Below, piece after piece: positions 6,009-13,829 of a stretch of 40,052 nt of DNA. The stretch spans positions 1 to 40,052 of the IMG/VR virus record IMGVR_UViG_3300034073_002465. One strand, given 5' to 3'. Under the pieces are notes generated by a model. The model was not told the origin of the DNA. It was given only the letters and a program-made list of their open reading frames with translations, and made no database searches. A program made the translations under genes and the position numbers. This stretch comes from a virus. How positions within the stretch are numbered: position 1 is the first letter of the stretch; each line of letters starts with the position of its first letter.

Positions 6009-6820
6009 AGGCGGCGCAGGCGGAGGGGAAGATGATACAAGTCCGCCCCAAAAACCGCACCGAAGACTGGCATGAGGAGTGGCAAGATTGCGTCCCAGAA
6101 TGGCTCGACGGCTACGAATACCGCATCAAGCCCGAACCCACCTTCCAGCTCCCTCCAGCGCCTCCAGGCATGCGCTGGCACCGCGAGGACGGATGGCAAG
6201 AGGGCGATCTGCCGCAGGGGTGGAGGCCATTGGTGGATGGTGAAAGAGGTCCTCCGACAGGCGAGATAAAGAGGCGCGGCAAATGGGAAACGCTGGATGC
6301 ACCAAACGATATTCCTGGATTGCCTGCGAGAATTAGAACCTGTCATTGCCGCACCCGTCGCCCCCTGGCCTTCGAGCACGCTGGCAAGACTTGGACATGG
6401 CACCGCCCGGGCGATCCGATGCCGTGTGATGGGGATGCGCGGATTCACTATTTGACGAAAGAAGTAGAACACTCTGGAGTTTACAGCGTTGCCTTTGCGC
6501 AAAGAGCCGATTCCCGCAACTGGGACTCCACTTCTTCTATCATCGGCTGGCGCTACGCAGACGAAAAGAAAACCGTCCCGCTCGGACCTGAGGACGTGCC
6601 TCCGGGGAGTGTGTTTCGCTATTCAGACTCAGACGACAAAGCAGCGTGGCAAGAGCCTCACGAGATAGACTATGAAGGCGCGGCGTTTCACAACGGAGGC
6701 GGCAGCGTTATGTGGAAAAAATGGGACTACTTAGCCAAGGATTTTCAAATCAACCGCTCCATCCCGCTCACCGGCAAATGGGACGCCAGCGCCTGGGAAC
6801 CTTGCAGCAAACAAATCTGA
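5873..6820 (+). CDS. Phage hypothetical protein, -1 frame part of the frameshifted gene
   Basis: The frame opens at ATG 5873, but sense-looking sequence starts at about 5903. It contains 'TYRVPLSAPWPESPKPDPYAELKAAQAEGKMIQ', then 'WLDGYEYRIKPEP', 'GMRWHREDGWQEGDLP' and several Trp-rich segments to residue 315. These short blocks ('...W....RYRIKP') recur in phage hypothetical proteins. It may be translated alone from 5873, but its N-terminal residues before the slip site look non-native. The likelier product is the 408-aa fusion with the frame starting at 5595. Function unknown. Confidence 0.65.
   Translation: MEPYACSWKKRESAVGLPYNHQDTYRVPLSAPWPESPKPDPYAELKAAQAEGKMIQVRPKNRTEDWHEEWQDCVPEWLDGYEYRIKPEPTFQLPPAPPGMRWHREDGWQEGDLPQGWRPLVDGERGPPTGEIKRRGKWETLDAPNDIPGLPARIRTCHCRTRRPLAFEHAGKTWTWHRPGDPMPCDGDARIHYLTKEVEHSGVYSVAFAQRADSRNWDSTSSIIGWRYADEKKTVPLGPEDVPPGSVFRYSDSDDKAAWQEPHEIDYEGAAFHNGGGSVMWKKWDYLAKDFQINRSIPLTGKWDASAWEPCSKQI
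5897..5903 (+). promoter_or_regulatory. A AAA AAC slippery heptamer (-1 frameshift site)
   Basis: The zero frame reads GGA AAA AAC, exactly X XXY YYZ. Slipping one base back gives AAA AAA then CGT, the frame of 5873-6820. Only a weak downstream stem (GGTT/AACC) is visible. A one-base homopolymer error in the assembly would produce the same picture. Confidence 0.55.
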
Positions 6821-6828
6821 TCAACGCC

Positions 6829-7077
6829 ATGGACACATCAATAGTCAAACCAGGAACCCGTTGGTCCATCCAGTTCACTTCGGAGCGTTGCATCGAAGTT
6901 CACATTGACACCGTCTTCGAGGACCGCGTGCGGTGGCGCTACAAGCGCAGTTATCACAACGAGATGTTGCAGGATTTTTGTTCCGACTTCCGGTGCGCCG
7001 TTCTCCTTCCTCCAAAACCGAAGCCGTGGTGGCGTAGAGTTCGGGACCTCTGGTTAGGACAAGGCTGGTGGGCGTGA
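6829..7077 (+). CDS. Hypothetical protein, 82 aa
   Basis: Start ATG 6829, eight bases after the previous stop. A compact beta-rich part ('KPGTRWSIQFTSERCIEVHIDTVFEDRVRWRYK', about 7-40) is followed by a basic, Trp-rich tail ('PKPKPWWRRVRDLWLGQGWW'). The first part resembles short phage proteins of unknown role. It is the last gene of the small-gene operon; a gap of about 70 bp follows before the structural genes. Confidence 0.6.
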   Translation: MDTSIVKPGTRWSIQFTSERCIEVHIDTVFEDRVRWRYKRSYHNEMLQDFCSDFRCAVLLPPKPKPWWRRVRDLWLGQGWWA

Positions 7078-7146
7078 CAAGGCCCGTTTCTACCATCTTA
7101 CAATCAGCTTGAACTTTGACGACGCCAAAGCACCATCTGGGTCCAA

Positions 7147-7782
7147 ATGGACATCTGGATCACGCTACGCGACGGCCGCACGGCACCCATGACGGGTGTC
7201 ACCGGAGTCACCTCCGTTGACACAGTCGGCACGGCCACGGAGTTCACGGGGGCGTCGATCACCAGTGGCAGCCCCAACGTCACGGTTGCCAGCACCGCAG
7301 GCATCCGACCGGGCTCCAACGTCTATGGATCGGGCATCCCCACGGGAGCCACGGTCCTGTCGATCACCAGCGCCACGGTGTTCGTTCTTTCGGCCAACGC
7401 GACGGACACCATCGGCTCGCAGACGATCACGGTCACGACAGTGACTGACGCCGACCTCAAGCTGTTGACGGTCAACTCGGGGTGGTATCGGGACATCTTC
7501 ACACCGGACGGCATCCGGCTGGGGGCGCTCACGTCCGCCACGCTGGACACCATGACCGCCGCCCTCGTCTCGGACGTGTCCATCACGTCGCTGGAGCCGC
7601 CTACCGTGGAAGGCACGATCTCCACCTCCAACTCGGACGAGATCGGTCATGCCGCGCTGCGTCAGGCCACGTGGCTGGAGTCACTGTGGTGTTTCAGTTG
7701 CACTGTGGAAAGCGACACTCTTTCCTGCTACTACCGCAAGATCGACGTGATCGGCTGGTGCAACGTGGCACCGTCCCTCTGA
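7147..7782 (+). CDS. Putative virion protein with beta-rich repeat-type domain, 211 aa
   Basis: Ser/Thr/Val/Gly-rich. Residues about 35-100 ('SITSGSPNVTVASTAGIRPGSNVYGSGIPTGATVLSIT', 'VFVLSANATDTIGSQTITV') have the spacing of a small beta domain often found in phage tail and fibre proteins ('G..V.G.GIP.GATV..I..T...LS'). The C-terminal half has several Cys and Trp residues. The rest is not recognised. It is first in the plus-strand structural block and is followed after 12 bases by another structural-looking gene. Tail or head decoration protein is the best guess. Confidence 0.55.
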   Translation: MDIWITLRDGRTAPMTGVTGVTSVDTVGTATEFTGASITSGSPNVTVASTAGIRPGSNVYGSGIPTGATVLSITSATVFVLSANATDTIGSQTITVTTVTDADLKLLTVNSGWYRDIFTPDGIRLGALTSATLDTMTAALVSDVSITSLEPPTVEGTISTSNSDEIGHAALRQATWLESLWCFSCTVESDTLSCYYRKIDVIGWCNVAPSL

Positions 7783-7794
7783 CCAACGTGACCC

Positions 7795-8595
7795 ATGGGA
7801 ACGCCGATTGATTTCTACACGGTCAGCACGCCTAACCCGGCTGAGATCGCGTTCTACATCACGGTGGACGCCAACCAGCTCAACCCGGGCAACGTGCCTG
7901 CGGTGGGAACTCCTTACAAACGGATCAACAACTCGTTCGTCAACCCGAGGGTCAATGAGTGCGGTTTCGGTGACTACGTGTACACCTACATGGCCCCCTC
8001 AGGCGACTCGTTGCAGTTGTTCTTCGGCAAGCCCAAGACCCAGGTCGAGAAGAACACGCCGTTTCGCACGGTGTACTCGACCAGGTATTACCCGTGGCCC
8101 CCGGTGCTGGAGGACCTGCGCATCCTCAAGACGACGGCCTTCCCGCAGTCGGTCTGGAACGGCACTGCCACGGTCACAGCGCCGCGCTACTTCCCGCGCT
8201 ACCGCTACCGCCCGACGCCGAGCATCAACTCGGTCATCAAGATCGAGCAGTTCCTTGCGCCCACGCCCTACGACGGCCAGGCGTTGATCCACCCGCAGCC
8301 GACGCCCACGGAGGTCAGCGGCTACTATCTCGGCATGTCGGTCAGCTTCCCCAAGTGCCTGCACCCCAAGATCGTGCTCGATGAGAACATCCCGGGCGCG
8401 GTCGTGGTGGAGGGCCAGGGCACCGTGGACGTGCCGCGCACCAACAGCTCCACCAAGCAGGTGTTCCCGGCGACCAACTTCCTCGACTGGGCTCCTTTCA
8501 TCCTGGAGGATCAGGTGCAGCCGGTCAGCGGCTTGTTCCTGCGCGAACGTGTCACCATCTACCCGCCGTTCCGGCCGCAGCCGATTGAGAGATGA
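7795..8595 (+). CDS. Putative virion structural protein, 266 aa
   Basis: Not recognised by family. The composition is that of a soluble beta-rich structural protein: many Pro, Tyr, Asn and Thr residues, few Lys, and no signal peptide or membrane helix. Aromatic-rich stretches occur at about 95-130 ('STRYYPWPPVLEDLR', 'PRYFPRYRYRP'). It sits between the beta-domain protein and a 57-aa gene of similar style. Its stop overlaps the first unit of the tandem repeat at 8591-8685. Confidence 0.55.
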   Translation: MGTPIDFYTVSTPNPAEIAFYITVDANQLNPGNVPAVGTPYKRINNSFVNPRVNECGFGDYVYTYMAPSGDSLQLFFGKPKTQVEKNTPFRTVYSTRYYPWPPVLEDLRILKTTAFPQSVWNGTATVTAPRYFPRYRYRPTPSINSVIKIEQFLAPTPYDGQALIHPQPTPTEVSGYYLGMSVSFPKCLHPKIVLDENIPGAVVVEGQGTVDVPRTNSSTKQVFPATNFLDWAPFILEDQVQPVSGLFLRERVTIYPPFRPQPIER

Positions 8596-8685
8596 AACCC
8601 GCTCGCCACGGCTCCTCGCTTCGCTCGATGAAACCCGCTCGCCACGGCTCCTCGCTTCGCTCGATGAAACCCGCTCGCTTCGCTC
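8591..8685. repeat. 36-bp tandem repeat (two full units plus a shortened third)
   Basis: Units 8591-8626 and 8627-8662 are identical. The third (8663-8685) lacks 13 internal bases. Each begins GATGAAACCCGCTCG and ends CGCTTCGCTC, with an internal GAGCGAAGCGAGG half-palindrome on the other strand. The block starts on the stop codon of one structural gene and ends at the ATG of the next. Confidence 0.85.
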
Positions 8686-8686
8686 G

Positions 8687-8860
8687 ATGATCACAACTCA
8701 AAACGGCTCATACGAAGGCGACACCCCGTTTTTCAACCGCCCGTGGTTGTGGGGCCAGGATGGCATCCAGACCTACCGTGACCCCAACACCGGGAGCACC
8801 ATGCTGAACGTCCCCACCGACCCCGTGGTCAGGTTCGACAATTTTACCTACATCGGATAA
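8687..8860 (+). CDS. Small structural-type protein, 57 aa
   Basis: Starts at the ATG directly after the tandem repeat. Short, aromatic-rich and uncharged overall ('NGSYEGDTPFFNRPWLWGQDGIQTYRDPNTGSTMLNV'), in the style of its upstream neighbours. No family is recognised. The repeat unit replaces the usual ribosome-binding region, so either the repeat carries the initiation signal or translation is coupled through the overlapping GATGA frames. Possibly a small virion protein. Confidence 0.5.
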   Translation: MITTQNGSYEGDTPFFNRPWLWGQDGIQTYRDPNTGSTMLNVPTDPVVRFDNFTYIG

Positions 8861-8861
8861 T

Positions 8862-8890
8862 TTGACAATGGAACGTCAAGGTGTTAGGGT
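8862..8890 (+). promoter_or_regulatory. Promoter of the glycosyltransferase pair
   Basis: TTGACA (8862-8867), a 17-base spacer and TAGGGT (8885-8890), ending six bases before the ATG at 8897. GTCAA in the spacer forms an inverted repeat with the -35 (TTGAC-N8-GTCAA). Confidence 0.5.
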
Positions 8891-8896
8891 TGGTCA

Positions 8897-9613
8897 ATGC
8901 TAGCAGTCACCATCGTCACCCCGGCCTACCGTCACCTTGAGAAGGAGGCGGTCAGGCGGTTCAAGAAACACACCGGACTGCCGGTCAAGGTCCTCCGGTG
9001 CAAGGACCAGGACGGGTTCATGACCAAGCTGGAGCTGGACCGCCACTGCCCCCAGGCCCGTGTGGTCTTCTTCGACGTGGACTTGTGGTTGCTGCGTGAC
9101 ATGAACCCGGAACGCTGGGATTCCTTTGGCTGGTCAGCCGTGCATGACAGCGCGGTCTTCAACCCGCATGCCTTTCCGCATACCGATTGTGGTTCGCACG
9201 GGATGAACCCTCTGCGCTACTTCAACAGCGGCCTGATGGCGTTCAATCTCGGTCTCCCCCATCACCGCAAGGTGTTTCAGGAGGCACGCAAGATGCGCAA
9301 GCAGGTGCTTGCCGGGCGCATGCCGGTGCCCAAGGATGTCACCGACCAGTTCTACCTCAACATGGCGGTGCAGCGCCTGAACGTGTCACAGGTGATGCTC
9401 CCCACCAAGTTCAACTTCTACAAGAAGGCGTCCGACTGGGGGCAGCTTGCCTTCATCCCGCGATGCATCATCGGGTTGCACGCGGCGGGGGAACCCGTCC
9501 GCAGCAAGCACCACGCCCTCAAGGTCCAGTCCGAGGTGTTCGGGAACGACACGTGCCCCGTGTGGCGGGACGCGGCGATCCACAACCAGAATGCTATTTT
9601 TGATCTGCGATGA
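8897..9613 (+). CDS. Glycosyltransferase, GT8-like, 238 aa
   Basis: Likely transfers a sugar from a nucleotide-sugar donor. The N-terminal beta-alpha start (MLAVTIVTPAYRHLEKEAVRRF) leads to a DxD metal/donor motif, D60-V-D62, in 'VVFFDVDLWLLRDM'. A second GT8-like signature, 'YFNSGLMAFNLGL', lies near 110-123, and the C-terminal 'GLHAAGEP' resembles the H-x-x-G metal site. Soluble, no membrane segment. The next gene overlaps by ATGA and has DxD at the same residue numbers, so the two look like tandem paralogues. The acceptor cannot be inferred. Confidence 0.75.
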   Translation: MLAVTIVTPAYRHLEKEAVRRFKKHTGLPVKVLRCKDQDGFMTKLELDRHCPQARVVFFDVDLWLLRDMNPERWDSFGWSAVHDSAVFNPHAFPHTDCGSHGMNPLRYFNSGLMAFNLGLPHHRKVFQEARKMRKQVLAGRMPVPKDVTDQFYLNMAVQRLNVSQVMLPTKFNFYKKASDWGQLAFIPRCIIGLHAAGEPVRSKHHALKVQSEVFGNDTCPVWRDAAIHNQNAIFDLR

Positions 9614-10257
9614 AAGCCCTCATCATCCACACCCCGGACATCGTCGAGATGGCGCGTGAGTGCGCCACCCGCGTGGCTCATTTCACCAACCTCAGGCCGG
9701 AATTGGTCGAGGCGGACAGTCGTTTCACGGCCCACCGGCTCAAGCTGGAGGCGTTCCAGTGGCAAAGCGAGCCTGTGTGGCTGGTTGATGCCGACCTGTG
9801 GTTCATCGCGCCCTGCGTGCTGCCGGTGCTTTCAGGTCCTGTGATCTACGGCAACCCTGACAACTCCATCCTCAATCGGGAACGCTACGCATTCACCAAG
9901 GTCGAGATCAGTCACGCGTTCAACACGTCCTTGATCGGACTGGACCCGACGTGTCGCGAGGTGCGTGAGGCGCTGGAGGACGCGTCAGCCATGCAAGCTG
10001 AGCGGTACGGCCCTGAACCCGTCGAGGACGAGAAGTTCTTCAACATTGCCGTCTCGCGTCCAGGTCTCACCCTGTGCCGCCTGAGCACGCGTTTCAACTG
10101 GTGCGGCATCGATCCACCGGCCAGCACGGTCGCCGTGCATGCGGCGTCCCGCCGCGACAAGATGGCGTGGCTGCGGGAGGTGGTGGACGATCAAGCTCTG
10201 CCAGCAAGCCCTGGCGGAGCGCAACAACGAAGCGAAGGAGATTCAAGCCATGAGTGA
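9610..10257 (+). CDS. Glycosyltransferase, GT8-like paralogue, 215 aa
   Basis: Paralogue of the upstream gene: DxD at D60-A-D62 in 'VWLVDADLWFIAPC', 'HAFNTSLIGLD' in place of the FNSG motif, 'EDEKFFNIAV' and a C-terminal 'VAVHAASRRDKM' His. The first 45 residues are shortened relative to some GT8 enzymes but keep the opening strand (MKALIIHTPD). The last 25 residues are low-complexity and run into the next gene, which overlaps by eight bases. Translation is coupled to the first glycosyltransferase through ATGA. Confidence 0.7.
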   Translation: MKALIIHTPDIVEMARECATRVAHFTNLRPELVEADSRFTAHRLKLEAFQWQSEPVWLVDADLWFIAPCVLPVLSGPVIYGNPDNSILNRERYAFTKVEISHAFNTSLIGLDPTCREVREALEDASAMQAERYGPEPVEDEKFFNIAVSRPGLTLCRLSTRFNWCGIDPPASTVAVHAASRRDKMAWLREVVDDQALPASPGGAQQRSEGDSSHE

Positions 10258-10621
10258 CATTGATACGACAACAAGCGGGGCGCAGCTTGGCGGCAGCGTT
10301 TTTGTTCGCCTTGGTCCCGGCTGTGGACTCAGTTACGCCGATCAAGCTAAATCCCTCGGTCTAAGAGTTGGGGACACTATCGTCGGGAAAGAGCATTACG
10401 GCGGCGGATCGTGGAGTGAGGCTGAGCTAACATTGCTGTGGATGGGATCGCAAATCTGCGTCTGGCGGCATCGCTGGCGCAACTCGCGCTTTCCTAACAT
10501 CTGGAATGGTGGAGGCGAGGCCGCGAACTGGAGCCTGACCGACCGCGACTGGCATAAGGCGAACGCACAAGGTCTGGCGCAGATGCCAGCGCCGAAAGAC
10601 TCCGAATCCATAACCGACTAA
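10250..10621 (+). CDS. Conserved phage hypothetical protein, DUF7241-like, 123 aa
   Basis: The pattern 'LGLRVGDTIVGKEHYGGGSWSEAELTLLWMGSQICVWR...GEAANWSLTDRDW' matches a family of small phage proteins I recall as DUF7241 (number from memory). It is beta-rich, Trp-rich and soluble, with no catalytic motif. ATG 10250 was chosen; the upstream part of this frame lies inside the glycosyltransferase gene. It sits between the glycosyltransferases and the DNA methylase. Confidence 0.65.
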   Translation: MSDIDTTTSGAQLGGSVFVRLGPGCGLSYADQAKSLGLRVGDTIVGKEHYGGGSWSEAELTLLWMGSQICVWRHRWRNSRFPNIWNGGGEAANWSLTDRDWHKANAQGLAQMPAPKDSESITD

Positions 10622-10659
10622 CCCGCTGGCATCTGTTGCCAGCACCGACTTTGTTCGCC

Positions 10660-11133
10660 ATGTTGAATGACTCGCTATACAGCTCCGAAAAAATGGATTG
10701 GGAAACGCCCGATCACCTCTTCCTTGGCCTTGATGCCGAGTTCGCGTTCACGCTCGACGTGGCCGCGAGCAAAGAAAACGCCAAGTGCCGCCGATACTTC
10801 ACGGCGGAGGATGACGGACTGAGCCAACCGTGGGAGGGAACCTGCTGGATGAATCCACCATACGGGCGGGAAGTGGGCGATTGGATGCGCAAAGCCGTAG
10901 AGGAGTCCAAGCGCGGCGTTCTCACCGTGGCCTTGGTGCCAGCACGAACGGATACGCGCTGGTGGCATGAGACGGCGATGAAGCATGAAATCCGATTCCT
11001 CGCACGCCGCCTGTCCTTCAAGGGATCTGGCAACAAGGCTCCTTTCCCGTGTGCCGTCGTGGTGATTCGCCCGCCGCACGCCGCAATCCTTTCTCTGGCG
11101 AACACGGATTATCCCGACCAAAATTCCAGGTAG
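10660..11133 (+). CDS. dam: Phage DNA N6-adenine methyltransferase, 157 aa
   Basis: Small phage Dam-type enzyme expected to methylate adenine in DNA using S-adenosylmethionine. It opens 'SEKMDWETPDHLFLGL', typical of the phage DNA_N6A family, then 'FTLDVAAS', 'KCRRYFT', and the catalytic NPPYG motif at 65-69. The length fits this compact family, which lacks a separate target-recognition domain. ATG 10660 is preferred over the upstream TTG. It could protect phage DNA from host restriction. The methylated sequence cannot be read from the protein. Confidence 0.85.
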   Translation: MLNDSLYSSEKMDWETPDHLFLGLDAEFAFTLDVAASKENAKCRRYFTAEDDGLSQPWEGTCWMNPPYGREVGDWMRKAVEESKRGVLTVALVPARTDTRWWHETAMKHEIRFLARRLSFKGSGNKAPFPCAVVVIRPPHAAILSLANTDYPDQNSR

Positions 11134-11158
11134 CACCCCCCCCAAACCGGAACAACCT

Positions 11159-11716
11159 ATGAATGACCAACCCATCTGGACCAACGACTGGGCCACTTAC
11201 CACTACACCAACTGGAAAAAGTTCCTTGGCAAGTTCCGGGATGTCCCGGCAATCGGCCTGGAGATCGGGTCATGCGAGGGCAGGTCATCCTGCTTCTTTG
11301 TCCAGAACATTCTCACGCACGCGGAGTCCAGGCTGATCTGCGTTGATCCGTGGGTGATGCCGGGGACTGAGGAGAGGTTCCAGCACAACATCGACGTGCT
11401 TGGGTGTCGCCCCAAGATGGAGGTCCACAAGACGTTCAGCGACAGGTTCGACCTGAGCAACCACGCCAAGGTCGATTTTGTTTATGTTGATGGCTGCCAC
11501 ACGGCCCCGGCCACCCTCAAGGATGGAGTCCGTGCATGGATCGCGCTCAAGACGGGAGGGATCATGATCTTCGATGACGTGATGTGGCGGATCAACGAGC
11601 TTCCCCGGGTGGCATGCCCCAAGCTGGCGATTGACGCGTTTCTCACCGTGTTTGAGAAGGAAATGAGGGTTTTGCACGTCGGCAGTCAGGCAATCGTTGA
11701 AAAGATTTCGCCTTGA
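11159..11716 (+). CDS. Class I SAM methyltransferase, Methyltransf_24-like, 185 aa
   Basis: Rossmann-type methyltransferase. Motif I is 'GLEIGSCEGRSSCFF' (about 33-47), the acidic loop is 'LICVDPWVMPG', and motifs IV-V are 'VDFVYVDGCHTAPATLKDGVRAWIALKTGGIMIFDDVMW' (about 104-142). The VDG.H..A pattern is typical of sugar-modifying or small-molecule Methyltransf_24 proteins. The minus-strand gene at 30884-31606 has the same layout and is a likely distant paralogue. Its place just after two glycosyltransferases suggests sugar methylation; the substrate is inferred only. Confidence 0.75.
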   Translation: MNDQPIWTNDWATYHYTNWKKFLGKFRDVPAIGLEIGSCEGRSSCFFVQNILTHAESRLICVDPWVMPGTEERFQHNIDVLGCRPKMEVHKTFSDRFDLSNHAKVDFVYVDGCHTAPATLKDGVRAWIALKTGGIMIFDDVMWRINELPRVACPKLAIDAFLTVFEKEMRVLHVGSQAIVEKISP

Positions 11717-11770
11717 CGCTGCCCCACTTTTCTATTGTCAACCTGATTCCCGGGGAGGATTATCGCGGTC

Positions 11771-12850
11771 ATGGCTATCACCTCTGTTAGCGCGGGGCTA
11801 AACCCAAACAGATTAACGCGTGGCAACGGCGAGCACCCGGGTGTCGCGTTGATGCGTGCAAGCGGGGGAAACTACGGAGGCTTCTCGTTTCCAAGGACCA
11901 CCTCGAACAAGCGCATTCAAGGATACTCGCAAAAGCAGGGACCTCCTCCTCGCGGTTTTGGTGGCCTGAACGAGTATTACATGAAGCAGCAGTTCAAAGA
12001 CGCCTCCCCGCAGGCGATTGACGCCGCAGCACAAGAAGCCCGCAAAGCCGGGGTTTTGGTCAATCAGCAGGGCCAGCGAACGGCTGACACATGGTCCAAC
12101 CGAGGCATGACCTCGTCCCGGGCGGCGGCAGCCAACCCATATCAGAAGACCGTGACACCGACTTCAGGCCCCACGGATGCTCAGCGCCGATGGTTCAATG
12201 TGGCCTCCAGCCAAGGCTCCCCGGCATCAGAGGTTCCTTCGGGCGCTGCCGCAGGTTCCTTGGGGTCGGCAATGGGCGGCAGCGGTCTCTCGCTTCCGTC
12301 CCGGGCGTCTGCCGCCAACCCGTACACCCGGGCAGGCAACATCGCCAACGCCAAAGCGGCGGGTGAGTTCGGTGACGTTCGTGCGGCCTACAACCGTGAC
12401 AACGCCGCCCAAGGCTATAACATGGATGAGGCAGGCAACATCTCCGAGGACATGGCGCAGAAGCAGGCGTTCGCCCGCAGTCAGCTTGCTCCTATCGCCG
12501 AGGACATCGCGGCACGGCGTGACTTCGCCCGTGGTGAGGCTCCGGTACGTTTCAGCGGCCCGGACATGAGCGATCCCAACGCCGACGAGATGTCACCAGG
12601 GTTGCGCCGGGCGGAGAAGATCAATCCGTACGGCACAGCCACGGCGACCTATGGTGCCCCGTCATCCGTGGCAACTACCCGTGATGCCATGGGCCGCACG
12701 GTCCCGTTGGCCGAGTTCCTGCGCACGCAGCGGGCGATTCAGGACACCAAGTTCAACGCGGGTGAAGACCAGCCTCTTGGGCAGGCCAACGCCGAGCAGT
12801 TCCGCAAGATTGCCCGTGGCGGCAGCATCAACACCAGCCGTCGCACATGA
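11771..12850 (+). CDS. Low-complexity putative virion protein, 359 aa
   Basis: Rich in Ala, Gly, Ser, Gln, Asn and Arg throughout, with repeated 'AANPY' phrases at about 119, 182 and 287 and long disordered-looking linkers ('GQRTADTWSNRGMTSSRAAAANPY'). There is no membrane segment or enzyme motif. A GGGGAGGA sequence lies about 15 bases before the ATG, and the gene overlaps the next by ATGA. Position and composition suggest an internal or minor virion protein of the type found beside giant podovirus internal proteins; this is context inference. Confidence 0.6.
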   Translation: MAITSVSAGLNPNRLTRGNGEHPGVALMRASGGNYGGFSFPRTTSNKRIQGYSQKQGPPPRGFGGLNEYYMKQQFKDASPQAIDAAAQEARKAGVLVNQQGQRTADTWSNRGMTSSRAAAANPYQKTVTPTSGPTDAQRRWFNVASSQGSPASEVPSGAAAGSLGSAMGGSGLSLPSRASAANPYTRAGNIANAKAAGEFGDVRAAYNRDNAAQGYNMDEAGNISEDMAQKQAFARSQLAPIAEDIAARRDFARGEAPVRFSGPDMSDPNADEMSPGLRRAEKINPYGTATATYGAPSSVATTRDAMGRTVPLAEFLRTQRAIQDTKFNAGEDQPLGQANAEQFRKIARGGSINTSRRT

Positions 12851-13824
12851 ACACCAGACTGACGGTAGCCGACGTGCGGGCGCAACTCTGGCAACTGGCC
12901 GACCCCAACGACCAGAACAGCGTCACGTTCCTCAACATGCTCAACGAGGTGTGCGAGAAACTCACCCTGAGCGGCAAGTGGAAAGGGTCCGTCATCTACG
13001 TCACGTTTGACTCATCAACCGGCTATATCAGCCTGCCTCCCGAGGCGTACTCGGTGCTCTCCATGAGCTACAACCGGGTCCCCGCGATGACCTTCACGCA
13101 GTTTCACGGATTCCAGGAAAACGGTCCCGGAAACTTGGAGGAGACACTCAACTGGCCCGGCATCCTGATCGAGCAAGGAGACGGGTTTGTGACGCAGGAA
13201 GACATCCCCGCCAACACCACGGCCAACCTGCGGGTGACGCTCTCCAATGCAGCCGACGCAGGTAAGACTTTCCGGTTCTACGGCCTCAATGGTGACGGCA
13301 ACCCGATCTACGATCTGACCACGGGCGTCGAAGGCATCGACCTGACCAGCGCCTACCCGTCTGCCGACACGCCGGTCACCACCAGCCAGCTTTTTACGGC
13401 TGTCACAGGCATCCAGGCTCCGGCTGACCTCAAAGGCTCATGGACTCTGTCCTATCTGGTGAGCGGCACCGCGACGGTGATCGGGCAATACATGCCATGG
13501 GAGACGCGCCCGATGTACGCCCGGTATCAGACCGGCACGGCGGAGAAGACCATCCGCATCCTCTGCCAGCGTCGGTTCCGGCTGCTGCGTAACGAGACCG
13601 ACTGGGTGATACCCGGCAACCTGGGGGCGCTGCGGGAAGGCTTCTGGCACCTGAAATATCTCAACGCCTCCGACGACGAGAAGGCCAACGCCAAGTTCGA
13701 GCGGGCGCTCTACTGGCTCAACAATGAAGCCCGGTCAGCCCGTGGCGGGGCGACGGCCTCGACCAACTTCCAGAACTGGGGTGTGTCGTCCTACTATGGC
13801 TGTGACGCCATGCCCAACTACTGA
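12847..13824 (+). CDS. Putative head-tail adaptor or tubular structural protein, 325 aa
   Basis: The helical N-terminus 'LTVADVRAQLWQLADPNDQNSVTFLNMLNEVCEKLTLSGKWKG' is followed by a long beta-rich middle ('VIYVTFDSSTGYISLPPEAYSVLSM', 'NTTANLRVTLSNAADAGKTFRFYGLNGDGNPIYDL') and a helical C-terminus ('LLRNETDWVIPGNLGALREGFWHLKYLNASDDEKAN'). This order resembles podovirus adaptor or tail-tubular-type proteins, where an N-terminal helical bundle contacts the portal. I cannot name a family. ATGA links it to the upstream gene. Confidence 0.5.
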   Translation: MNTRLTVADVRAQLWQLADPNDQNSVTFLNMLNEVCEKLTLSGKWKGSVIYVTFDSSTGYISLPPEAYSVLSMSYNRVPAMTFTQFHGFQENGPGNLEETLNWPGILIEQGDGFVTQEDIPANTTANLRVTLSNAADAGKTFRFYGLNGDGNPIYDLTTGVEGIDLTSAYPSADTPVTTSQLFTAVTGIQAPADLKGSWTLSYLVSGTATVIGQYMPWETRPMYARYQTGTAEKTIRILCQRRFRLLRNETDWVIPGNLGALREGFWHLKYLNASDDEKANAKFERALYWLNNEARSARGGATASTNFQNWGVSSYYGCDAMPNY

Positions 13825-13829
13825 CCACC

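Noticed and set aside
7808-8287. Arg/Ser-rich frame inside the 266-aa structural gene
   Set aside because: Typical alternate-frame shadow of a GC-rich gene; the 7795 frame has normal protein composition.
11138-11146. C-run before the methyltransferase gene as a phase-variation tract
   Set aside because: It lies in the non-coding gap before ATG 11159, so length change would not alter the frame; an effect on promoter spacing cannot be judged.
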